Shown here piece after piece: positions 27,187 through 34,609 of a DNA stretch of 56,201 bases (the first letter of the stretch is position 1; every line of letters begins with the position of its first letter). Source of the stretch: Rhodobacter sp. (GTDB lineage Bacteria > Pseudomonadota > Alphaproteobacteria > Rhodobacterales > Rhodobacteraceae); assembly GCA_030066215.1 (NCBI GenBank), contig JASJCA010000009.1:1-56201 (forward strand). Direction: 5' to 3'. Below the pieces are notes generated by a model, which was not told where the DNA came from, made no database searches, and worked only from the letters and a program-made list of their open reading frames with translations. Made by a program: the position numbers and the translations under genes.

Positions 27187-27792
27187 ATGTATGTGTCCCG
27201 CCGCGCGCTGATCGGCGGCGCTCTGGCGCTGTGTATTGCCAAACCCGCTCAAGCCGCGCGCCTGACCAGCGTCAAGGTGACGGAGGCCGCCCGGCTGCCG
27301 TTGATCCGCCCCGACTGGCCGGTGCCGAAAGAGCCGAACCAGCTGTTTTTCATCCAGCGTTCGACCAACCCCAACACCGTGGTCTATACCGCGCGGTTCA
27401 ACGGCAGCGGCGTTCTGCATCCCGACCGGCCGGCGCAGGTCTATTGGCGGCGCTACAACACCACCGGCGAGCGCATGGCGTTGCGCGCCTTCGAGCGGCG
27501 CTTTGCCTTCGGGATGCGGGTGCGGCCGCTGGACCAGCCGGGCGAATGGATCGTCAATGCCGTCGCCGCGCCGATGTTCCCGATGCGCCTGCGCCAGGCC
27601 GGCCCGTTCAAGGCCGAGGTCCGGACCCGGATCGGCGGCCGGCTCGTGCGTCCGGTCTACGGCTTCGTCAGCGTCGACGAAAGCGGGCTCTTGCCCCGGG
27701 TGACGGCGTTTTCGTTCCATGGGATTGACCCCGAGACGGGCCGTGCGCTCAGTGAGCTTTTCTCCGTAACCGACGGCGAATTCTCGCAATAA
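27187..27792 (+). CDS. Secreted DUF4833-like protein
   Basis: A 201-residue protein with an N-terminal SRRALIGG and hydrophobic stretch to AKPAQA (residue 23), a likely Tat or Sec signal. The body contains QLFFIQRSTNPNTVVYTARF, then QVYWRRYNTTGER and RRFAFGMRV, a pattern I associate with the DUF4833 family of unknown function. The domain name is from memory and is not certain. It begins 22 bases after the serine-palmitoyltransferase-like gene and 67 bases before the inositol-phosphate synthase gene, so it is probably part of the same transcription unit and acts in the periplasm on the product or its carrier. Confidence 0.75.
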   Translation: MYVSRRALIGGALALCIAKPAQAARLTSVKVTEAARLPLIRPDWPVPKEPNQLFFIQRSTNPNTVVYTARFNGSGVLHPDRPAQVYWRRYNTTGERMALRAFERRFAFGMRVRPLDQPGEWIVNAVAAPMFPMRLRQAGPFKAEVRTRIGGRLVRPVYGFVSVDESGLLPRVTAFSFHGIDPETGRALSELFSVTDGEFSQ

Positions 27793-27859
27793 CGCACTGG
27801 CGCATTGGCACTGCCCATGCCAAAAGCGCGCCGACGACAAGAACCTGATCGAGGGATCC

Positions 27860-28966
27860 ATGAGCGCACCCACAGGCGGGCCGATCCGCACCGCCATCGC
27901 CGGCGTCGGCAATTGCGCAAGCTCGCTGGTGCAGGCGATTTCCTACTGCCGCGCCAAGGGTCCGGACGCCGTGGGGGTCAGCTTTCCGGTCCTGGGCGGG
28001 CTGCGGCCCGAGGACATCGAGGTGGTGGCCGGATTCGACGTCGACCGCCGCAAGGTGGCCCGGCCGATCGGCGAGGCGGTGCTGGCGGAACCCAATTGCA
28101 CCGAGGTGTTCTGGGACCTGCTGTCGGACCAGACCGCGCCGGTGCATCGCGGCCCCGATCTCGACGGCGTCTCGGCGTTCATGCGCAACCAGCCGCCCGA
28201 AGTCAGCTTCGTGCCCTCCGACGCCCCGGCCTTGTCGCGCGATCAGGTGGTCGAGGTGCTGCAGGCGGCCGAGGCCGAGGTGCTGGTGATCCTCCTGCCG
28301 GTGGGCTCGGCGGAAGCGGTTGAGTTCTATGCCGATTGCGCGCTGGCCGCGGGCTGCGCGGTGGTCAACGGCATCCCGGTCTTCCTGGCCTCGAACCCCG
28401 CCTGGGCGAAGAAGTTCGAGGCCGCCGGCCTGCCGATCCTGGGCGACGACTTCAAGGCCCAGTTCGGCGCCACCGTGGTGCATCGGACGCTGGCACATCT
28501 GGCGGATCTGCGCGGGGTCAAGGTCGACCGGACCTACCAGCTCAACGTCGGCGGCAACACCGATTTCATGAACATGATGGACATGGACCGGCTGGCGACG
28601 AAGCGCGAATCGAAGACCGAGGCGGTGCAGTCGGCGATGGATGCGCGGCTGGCGGACGGCAATATCCGCATTGGCCCGTCGGATTACGTGCCCTGGCTGC
28701 AGGACCGCAAGGTCGCCTATGTGCGGCTAGAGGGTCGGCTGCTGGGCGGGGCGCGGACCAGCGTCGAGATGCGGCTGGAGGTCGAGGATTCGCCCAACGC
28801 CGCGGCGATGGCGATCACCGCGATCCGGTGCGCCCGCATCGCCCGCACCCGCGGTCTGGCCGGCCCAATCCAGGACGCAAGCGCGTTTCTCTTCAAGCAT
28901 CCGCCGGTGCAGATCGACGACCCCGAGGCCTATGACCGCCTGCTGGCCTTCGCCGGCGACGCCTAG
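27860..28966 (+). CDS. ino1: Myo-inositol-1-phosphate synthase
   Basis: A 368-residue NAD-dependent isomerase converting glucose 6-phosphate to myo-inositol 1-/3-phosphate. The Rossmann start is TAIAGVGNCASSLVQ, the central NPAWAKKFEAAGLPILGDDF and GATVVHRTLAHLAD blocks match the short, actinobacterial/archaeal-type enzymes, and LNVGGNTDFMNM is the family signature before the conserved lysines KRESKTEAV. Inositol phosphate is uncommon in bacteria and usually serves lipids or osmolytes. Here it lies between a serine-palmitoyltransferase-like gene and a ketosphinganine-reductase-like gene, pointing to an inositol-phosphate lipid head group. Confidence 0.93.
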   Translation: MSAPTGGPIRTAIAGVGNCASSLVQAISYCRAKGPDAVGVSFPVLGGLRPEDIEVVAGFDVDRRKVARPIGEAVLAEPNCTEVFWDLLSDQTAPVHRGPDLDGVSAFMRNQPPEVSFVPSDAPALSRDQVVEVLQAAEAEVLVILLPVGSAEAVEFYADCALAAGCAVVNGIPVFLASNPAWAKKFEAAGLPILGDDFKAQFGATVVHRTLAHLADLRGVKVDRTYQLNVGGNTDFMNMMDMDRLATKRESKTEAVQSAMDARLADGNIRIGPSDYVPWLQDRKVAYVRLEGRLLGGARTSVEMRLEVEDSPNAAAMAITAIRCARIARTRGLAGPIQDASAFLFKHPPVQIDDPEAYDRLLAFAGDA

Positions 28967-28972
28967 GCGCCC

Positions 28973-29764
28973 ATGACGGCCCCCGCCTTCATCACCGGCG
29001 GCTCCAGCGGCATCGGGCTCGAACTGGCGCGGCTGCTCGCACGACGGGGACATTCGGTTGCGCTTTTTGCCCGCGATGCCAATCGGTTGCAGGCCGCAGC
29101 TGAAGTGATCGAGTCAGAGACAAAGGGCGCTAAGGTCGCGACCTTCGCCGTCGATGTCGGTAACCGCGAGGCCTGTCTGGCGGCGGTCGACCAGGCGATC
29201 GCCGACCTCGGGGGCCCCGGCTGGGCCATCGCCAATGCCGGGATCGCCGAGCCGGGGTTTTTTGCCGACCAGGACCTCGACACCCATGACCGGCACATGC
29301 GGATCAACTACCAAGGCGCGCTCTATTTCGCCAAGGCCTGCGTCCCGGCGATGGCGCCGGGCGGCAAGCTGGTCTTCGTCGCCTCCGGCGCGGCGTTTTT
29401 CGGCATCTACGGCTACAGCGCCTATGCGCCGACGAAGTTCGCGATGCGCGGCCTGGCCGAGGTCTTGCGGGTCGAACTGGCGCCGAAGGGGGTCAGTGTC
29501 ACGCTCGCCTACCCGCCCGACACCGACACGCCGATGCTGGAGGCCGAGAACCGGCTGAAATCGGCGGCCACCAAGGAGATCACCGCCGGCGGCGGGCTGT
29601 GGCGGCCCGCGGACGTCGCCCGGGTGATCCTGGCGCGCGCCGACAAGGGCCGCTTCGCCGCCGCGCCCGGGGTTCAGATGCGCGCGCTTTTGGGCCTGCA
29701 CAGCCTGCTCGGTCCTGCCTTGCGCGCCTGGCAGGGCTGGATCGTGCGCCGCAAGGACGGCTGA
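28973..29764 (+). CDS. 3-ketodihydrosphingosine reductase-like SDR
   Basis: A 263-residue short-chain dehydrogenase. The cofactor motif is GGSSGIG (9-15), the NAG motif is at 88-90 and the catalytic residues are S138, Y151 and K155 (YAPTK). It resembles eukaryotic KDSR/Tsc10: FITGGSSGIGLELAR at the start, FAMRGLAEVLRVEL after the active site and AYPPDTDTP (179-187) with AEN following. The YPPDTDTP block is diagnostic to my memory. It should reduce 3-ketosphinganine to sphinganine with NADPH. Known alphaproteobacterial pathways use a different, CerR-type reductase, so this choice is noteworthy. A hydrophobic C-terminal stretch may bring it to the membrane. It follows ino1 by six bases. Confidence 0.85.
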   Translation: MTAPAFITGGSSGIGLELARLLARRGHSVALFARDANRLQAAAEVIESETKGAKVATFAVDVGNREACLAAVDQAIADLGGPGWAIANAGIAEPGFFADQDLDTHDRHMRINYQGALYFAKACVPAMAPGGKLVFVASGAAFFGIYGYSAYAPTKFAMRGLAEVLRVELAPKGVSVTLAYPPDTDTPMLEAENRLKSAATKEITAGGGLWRPADVARVILARADKGRFAAAPGVQMRALLGLHSLLGPALRAWQGWIVRRKDG

Positions 29765-29766
29765 GC

Positions 29767-30642
29767 GTGGCGCTCGACCTCACCGTGATGGCGCTGACCT
29801 GCCTGGTGCTGCTGGCCGCGGGCTATGGGTCGGTGCTGACGCTAATGCTGTTTCCCAAGACCCGGCCCGGGGCAGCCGAGGCGCTGGCGATCCTGCACAC
29901 CGAAGCGCTGATCGTCGTCACCGCGGTGGCAGCGGTCTGGCTTGGTGGCTGGGTGTTGGCGGCGGCTTTGATCGCTCTGGCGCTGCGGGTGGGTCACGAG
30001 GCCGCGTCGGTTGCGGGGGGCGCCCGCTTCGCCGGCCCGCTTCTCGCCGCCACGGTCGTGGCGCTGGCCCTGCTGCCGCTCGACCTGCTGCTCTGGCCGG
30101 CGCTGGCCGCCCTCGCCCTCGCCTGGCTGGCAGTCAGCCGGCCCCGCTCCCCCGCGACGGCGCCCCAGCACGTACTCACGCTGGCCGCCTTCCCCGGCTT
30201 GCCGCTGGTTCTGTTCGTCGCCGCAGGCTTCCAGGACCTCGGCGCCTGGCTGCTCGCCGCGTTCTTCCTGGTCGAGACCTTCGACAGCTACGCCCTGCTC
30301 GGCGGTAAGATCCTGGGCCGCACCAAGGCGTTTCCGGTGCTGAGCCCGAAGAAGACGGTCGAGGGGCTGGCGGCGGGCGCGGTGATGCTGATGCTGACCG
30401 CGGCTCTGGTGGGATATCTGCTGTTCGGCGCGCCTGTCCTGGCCTCGGCGGGCTTTGCGCTTTACGTCGGCGTGCTCGCCCTGGCCGGGGACCTCGCCGC
30501 CTCGCGGCTGAAACGCCAGGGCGGGGTCAAGGACTACCCGCCGATCCTCCGGCTGCAGGGCGGGCTGCTCGACATCACCGACGCCTGGATCGCTGCCGGC
30601 GCCGGGGTCACGGCGCTGGCGGTGCTGGCCGGCTGGGCCTGA
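29767..30642 (+). CDS. CdsA-family CTP transferase (phosphatidate cytidylyltransferase-like)
   Basis: A 291-residue polytopic membrane protein with about eight spans. The C-terminal half has LSPKKTVEGLAAG and GDLAASRLKRQGGVKDYPP followed by LQGGLLDITDAW, matching the CdsA signature region including the metal-binding Asp residues, although the usual LPGHGG-LDRID reads RLQGGLLDITD. It should form a CDP-activated lipid from CTP. The GTG start lies two bases after the reductase stop codon. Being an extra CdsA beside CDP-alcohol transferases suggests a dedicated CDP-lipid supply for an inositol-phosphate head group. Confidence 0.82.
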   Translation: MALDLTVMALTCLVLLAAGYGSVLTLMLFPKTRPGAAEALAILHTEALIVVTAVAAVWLGGWVLAAALIALALRVGHEAASVAGGARFAGPLLAATVVALALLPLDLLLWPALAALALAWLAVSRPRSPATAPQHVLTLAAFPGLPLVLFVAAGFQDLGAWLLAAFFLVETFDSYALLGGKILGRTKAFPVLSPKKTVEGLAAGAVMLMLTAALVGYLLFGAPVLASAGFALYVGVLALAGDLAASRLKRQGGVKDYPPILRLQGGLLDITDAWIAAGAGVTALAVLAGWA

Positions 30643-30736
30643 CCGGCGCGGGCGGCCCTGAAACCTGTTTGAAAATGCCCCGCCGCCGCCGCACACTCGG
30701 CCCCGTGATCGGCACCCAGATACCAGGCAATCGAGG

Positions 30737-31924
30737 ATGATCGGCGGCGGCCCGATGGTGCGGCTTCTCAGGCGGCGCACGATGCGCACTGTCTGGGGCA
30801 TCCTCTTGCTGGTCGAAGTGATCTTTCTGTCCGACACCTTCACCTCGGTGATGGAGCGCGCAGTGTCGAACGGCGGCAATGCGCTCGACGTGGCTCTGCT
30901 GCTGCTCTACCGCTCGCCGCAGATGATCGATTTCGCGCTGCCGCTGGCGCTAATGCTGGGCGTCTATTTCGCCATCACCGCCGCGCGGGACGACAGCGAG
31001 CTGATCATCTGCGCCTCGGCGGGCGTTCGGTGGCAGCGGATCCCGGTCTATGCGCTGTGGGTGGGGTTTCTGGGATTTGTCGCGAGCCTGCTTCTGTCCG
31101 GCTTCGTGATCCCCATGTCATTCTTCGCCATGCGACTGACCATGCAGGACTTGCAGGCGCGATATGTCGTCGAGCAGCTGACAACGCCGGGCCCCAGCAG
31201 CGCCATTCGGCAATTCGAGGGCCGGACGATCATCGCCACGCCGTCGAGCGATCCCGATGCCGAGCGCGGCCATGTCTTCGTCTACAACCCCGAGGCCAAT
31301 GGCGCCTGGCGGGTCAGCCAGGCTGACGACTGGACCGTGGTCGGGCCCAATGCCGATGACGGCTATCAGATCCAGCTTGAAGGGTTCCGGGACTATATCG
31401 CCGACCGCAGCGCACCTGAGATCGGCCAAGAGCCAGCGGACGGAGGGCGCGCCACGCTGGACTTCGCCACGATCAACGTGCGCAACGTCACGCTGGATTT
31501 CGAGGTCAGCCAGGTGGTCGAGGCGGCGGACGAGGCGCGAAGAGGCCATGAGCTTTACCTGTACCAAATCGGTCTGGGCCTGCCGCTGGCCCTCGGGGAT
31601 GCGGCGGCGGCCGAACCGACGCGACGGTTCGGCGAGATGCTGGCACGCGCCCTGCTCTGCCCCGTCGCGGCGCTGATCGCCGTTGCAGGCGCGTCTTGGG
31701 CCGGCACGCGGCCCGGTCGCTATCTCGCCCTGCCGGCTGCCGCGGTCGCGGTGTTGGTGGCCGACATCTTGGGCCGTGCCGCTTTGGGCGACGCCGCAGC
31801 GCTCGGCGCGCAGGGATTTTGGCTGAGCACCGCCGCCACCTTCGCCGTCGGGCTGTTGGTGCCGCTGGCCTATATCCTAATTCGCGGCGAGGCGATGATC
31901 ACGCCCAACCGGGGCGCGGGATGA
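30737..31924 (+). CDS. LptF/LptG-family permease (first of pair)
   Basis: A 395-residue YjgP/YjgQ-family protein: three N-terminal spans (about 20-40, 63-85, 100-122), a periplasmic beta-rich domain (about 125-265) and three C-terminal spans. In lipopolysaccharide export, LptF and LptG form the transmembrane part of LptB2FG, which extracts lipid from the inner membrane. An in-frame ATG six codons later (MVRLLRRR) is an equally likely start, since the purine run sits too close to the first ATG. The position inside a lipid-synthesis cluster, not next to lptD or lptC, suggests export of the cluster's own lipid. Confidence 0.85.
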   Translation: MIGGGPMVRLLRRRTMRTVWGILLLVEVIFLSDTFTSVMERAVSNGGNALDVALLLLYRSPQMIDFALPLALMLGVYFAITAARDDSELIICASAGVRWQRIPVYALWVGFLGFVASLLLSGFVIPMSFFAMRLTMQDLQARYVVEQLTTPGPSSAIRQFEGRTIIATPSSDPDAERGHVFVYNPEANGAWRVSQADDWTVVGPNADDGYQIQLEGFRDYIADRSAPEIGQEPADGGRATLDFATINVRNVTLDFEVSQVVEAADEARRGHELYLYQIGLGLPLALGDAAAAEPTRRFGEMLARALLCPVAALIAVAGASWAGTRPGRYLALPAAAVAVLVADILGRAALGDAAALGAQGFWLSTAATFAVGLLVPLAYILIRGEAMITPNRGAG

Positions 31925-33054
31925 CCGCGGTGCGCGGCGACCGGGTCGCCGGCCTGCGCAGCGCGCTCTTCGGCATCGCCACAAGGCGTGCGGTGCGCGA
32001 CTACATGCGGATGATCGCGCTCGTCACCTTCATCCTGTTGATGGTGGCCTGGACCATCGATTTGGCCGAGCATTTCCCCGCCCTGCGCCGCGCTTCAGAA
32101 AACAGCGAGACATCGCTGTTGGCGCTGGCTTTGCCGTATCTCGGTCAACGCGCCGTCGACATTCTTGCCCGGATGCTGCCCATCGCCTGCTTTTTCGGTG
32201 TCTTCCTGGCCGAGATCTTCCGGCGCGCGCGGCTTGAAACGGTGATCCTGGCCACTTCCGGCGCATCGGTGCTGCGGATGTCCGCCGCTGTGCTTTGGGT
32301 CGGGCTTGTCACCGGTGTGCTACTCGGCGGGCTCGAGGCGCGCTGGCGCCCGGCGGCGGTCTGGGCCCAGGTCGAGACCGGTTTCGGCGACTATGCCCGC
32401 CGGTTTCGGCAAGACTGGGTCGAGGGCGAGCGCTGGTTCGTCAGCGGCGACACGGCGATCCGCGGCGAGGTCCGCCGCACTGACCCGCCCGAAATGCGCG
32501 ACGTGCTGCTGTTCACCGGCATCCGGTCGCCGCGGTTGACCGCGATCTATTCCGCCGGACAGTTGGTGCCGGGCGACGAGCCGATCCGATGGGTGCTGCT
32601 TGACGGTACCGCCTGGCAGCCCAAGGAGGGCGGTCAGACCCTCGATTTCGAAGATTTCGCGCTTACGCTCGAGCTGATCCCGGAAAATCTGACTTATCTG
32701 GGCGTGCCGGAGTTCTACCTGCCGCAGGCCGCGTTGCGCGCCCTTGACGCGCTGCCCCGCTACCGCAACGCCGCCCAGGTCGACGTCGCCCTGTGGCGCA
32801 GAATAACGGTCTGGCTGGCGCCGGTGAGCTTTGCGCTCTTGGGCATGGTGCTGGCGCAGGCGGGCTTCACCGGACGGCAGATGCGAATCCCGCGCCTGAT
32901 CGGGCTCGCCGCGCTCGGCTACAGCGCGGTGGTGTCGCTGAAGGTGTTCTGGGCGCTCGGCTCTCTCGGCGTGCTGTCGGCGCCCTTGGCCACGCTGGGA
33001 GCGCCGGCGCTGGCCTTCGGCCTTGCCGCGCTGTTCCTTTGGCGGACCGCCTGA
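31921..33054 (+). CDS. LptF/LptG-family permease (second of pair)
   Basis: A 377-residue YjgP/YjgQ-family protein with the same plan as its neighbour: spans near 32-50, 70-95 and 105-130, a periplasmic domain (roughly 130-295) and a C-terminal group of spans. ATGA overlaps the end of the preceding permease gene, which fits a heterodimer. No LptB-type ATPase is in the cluster, so the shared cellular LptB would have to power it. It converges on the next gene with only three bases between stops. I cannot exclude that these are the cell's main LptF and LptG. Confidence 0.85.
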   Translation: MTAVRGDRVAGLRSALFGIATRRAVRDYMRMIALVTFILLMVAWTIDLAEHFPALRRASENSETSLLALALPYLGQRAVDILARMLPIACFFGVFLAEIFRRARLETVILATSGASVLRMSAAVLWVGLVTGVLLGGLEARWRPAAVWAQVETGFGDYARRFRQDWVEGERWFVSGDTAIRGEVRRTDPPEMRDVLLFTGIRSPRLTAIYSAGQLVPGDEPIRWVLLDGTAWQPKEGGQTLDFEDFALTLELIPENLTYLGVPEFYLPQAALRALDALPRYRNAAQVDVALWRRITVWLAPVSFALLGMVLAQAGFTGRQMRIPRLIGLAALGYSAVVSLKVFWALGSLGVLSAPLATLGAPALAFGLAALFLWRTA

Positions 33055-33057
33055 GCG

Positions 33058-33828
33058 TTAGGCCGCCGGCGAGCCGCCCGCGGCCTTGAGCGCGCGCCAG
33101 GCCTGGATCCGCGGATAGACCTCGCGTTCGGTGCGCTCCAGCATGCGTTCGTCGTCGATCTCGGCCCAGGGCACGCCGTCGAGCAGCACGCATTCGATGG
33201 CGTCCTCACGGCTCAGCGCCACCAGCCCGGCCTCGTAGAATTCCTCGGGGTCGTGGCTTAGCACCTCCAGCGCAACACGGCGCATTCGCCGCACCGCCTC
33301 GGCGGTCAGCTCGGTCACCCCGATCATTTCGCCCAGCGGCGGTTCGGGACGGACGGCGAGGTCCTTCGACACCTCGACCATGTGCAACGGCCCGCCCTGC
33401 ACGCCGGTGGCCCAGACGTATTCCTCGTCGCCCGCGCCGGTTGCGGTAGAGACCAAAAACCGGTTCGAGCTGCCATCGACCGCATCCAAGACCTGCGGCG
33501 CGTAGATCAGGTCGCCCTCGAGGATCAGGCACGGGCCGTCGACGCCCTCGAGCCCCACCGCCAGCGAGCGCAGGTTGCCGGTGGTGGCGTAATGCGGGTT
33601 GTGGCGCAGCTCGATGTCGGAGCCGGCGAACAGGGCCTCGAACTGGTCGCTCAGATGCCCCGTCACGATCACGATCCGCGCCGCGCCCCAGGCGCGCAAG
33701 GCGGCCACCGACTGTTCGATCAACGTCGCCCCGCCGACCCGCAACAGCCCCTTCGGCGTCAGCTTGCCGCGCGGTCCCATGCGCACGCCAAGGCCCGCGG
33801 CCAGAATGATCGCGGTGATCTCTGTCAT
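33058..33828 (-). CDS. LicC-like nucleotidyltransferase
   Basis: A 256-residue cytosolic NTP transferase. The nucleotide loop is AIILAAGLGVRMG (6-18) with the conserved lysine in TPKG (K26), and NPHYATTGNLRSL plus LEGDLIY supply the rest of the pocket. The overall form is like CTP:phosphocholine, CTP:inositol-1-phosphate or 2-aminoethylphosphonate cytidylyltransferases. A GGGGAG ribosome site precedes the ATG. It is divergent from a CDP-alcohol transferase gene, so I infer that it activates a head group, inositol 1-phosphate being the best guess because ino1 is nearby. In archaea and Thermotoga the inositol cytidylyltransferase is fused to a CDP-alcohol transferase; here the two are separate, divergent genes. 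Confidence 0.8.
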   Translation of the reverse strand: MTEITAIILAAGLGVRMGPRGKLTPKGLLRVGGATLIEQSVAALRAWGAARIVIVTGHLSDQFEALFAGSDIELRHNPHYATTGNLRSLAVGLEGVDGPCLILEGDLIYAPQVLDAVDGSSNRFLVSTATGAGDEEYVWATGVQGGPLHMVEVSKDLAVRPEPPLGEMIGVTELTAEAVRRMRRVALEVLSHDPEEFYEAGLVALSREDAIECVLLDGVPWAEIDDERMLERTEREVYPRIQAWRALKAAGGSPAA

Positions 33829-33916
33829 GGGCTCCCCTGGATGTTGGTACAGAACCGCTCGCCTCCGGCGCGGACCCTATGCTAGGCGGTCTGGGGCATC
33901 AAGGCGGGGAGCCGGC
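33829..33916. promoter_or_regulatory. Divergent promoter region within the lipid locus
   Basis: The 88-base gap separates the nucleotidyltransferase start (minus) from the GTG of the CDP-alcohol transferase (plus). Both have GGGGAG ribosome sites. TTGGTACAGAACC and TATGCTAGGC could contribute to a plus-strand promoter, but I cannot assign boxes with confidence. Confidence 0.3.
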
Positions 33917-34609
33917 GTGACGGTGGAAAACGGCTATTCCCTGAAGGACATCTTCGGGGACCTGAAATCGGCGAAATTCGCCGAAGAGGTGCGCGGCAAC
34001 TGGTCGACCGCACTGCTCTGCCGGGTGCCGGGATTCTTTCTGGTCTGGGGCTTCGTGCGGCTTGGCGTGGGGGCGATGGCGGTGTCGCTGGCGGCGCTGG
34101 CGCTGGCCATGGTGCTGCCGGTCCTGGCCTATGGTTTGCCCTTGGCGAGCGCCGGGATCTGGGTCGCGGTGGCAGGGCTGGTGTTTCAGGTGCTCGACTG
34201 CGCCGACGGCACCCTGGCGCGCGTCACCGGGACTACCTCGCGGGCCGGGGCGGACGTGGATTTCCTGACCGACATGGCGCAGTGGGGGTTTCTTTATCTC
34301 GCGATCGGGATCCTGGCCGACCGGACGCTGGACACGGGCTGGGGCTGGACCGCGGTGGCCTGCGCGGCGGCCTGGGTGCGGCTGATGGCGCGCGCGACGC
34401 GCGACCGGCTGGAGGACGGCGACGGGGGGCCGCCGCCGGTGACGCCGGCCAACGCGGTGCCGGTGTTTTTGGCCGGAATCTCGGGGCTGATCCCATTTCT
34501 GGCGCTGAGCGGCCCCTGGCTCGGCGTCGCGGTGACGGCGCTGTTGGTCTATGCGCTGCTCGACGTGCTCGAGGGGCTTCTGCCGCTCTTCCGCGCGCTT
34601 CGGCGATGA
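33917..34609 (+). CDS. CDP-alcohol phosphatidyltransferase (first)
   Basis: A 230-residue integral membrane enzyme. The full family signature is present: D94, DG at 97-98, R102, G111, D115 and D119 (D-x2-DG-x2-AR-x8-G-x3-D-x3-D), with about six spans following a roughly 40-residue cytosolic N-terminus. It transfers a phosphoalcohol between a CDP-activated donor and an acceptor. The GTG start has GGGGAG seven bases upstream; an ATG start would not cover the N-terminus. It is translationally coupled to a PimA-like glycosyltransferase gene. Donor and acceptor are not evident; inositol-phosphate transfer to a sphingoid lipid or diacylglycerol is the context-based guess. Confidence 0.87.
   Translation: MTVENGYSLKDIFGDLKSAKFAEEVRGNWSTALLCRVPGFFLVWGFVRLGVGAMAVSLAALALAMVLPVLAYGLPLASAGIWVAVAGLVFQVLDCADGTLARVTGTTSRAGADVDFLTDMAQWGFLYLAIGILADRTLDTGWGWTAVACAAAWVRLMARATRDRLEDGDGGPPPVTPANAVPVFLAGISGLIPFLALSGPWLGVAVTALLVYALLDVLEGLLPLFRALRR

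Noticed and set aside
33058..34609. A fused inositol-phosphate cytidylyltransferase/CDP-alcohol transferase
   Set aside because: The two domains are on opposite strands with separate starts and ribosome sites; they are distinct genes.
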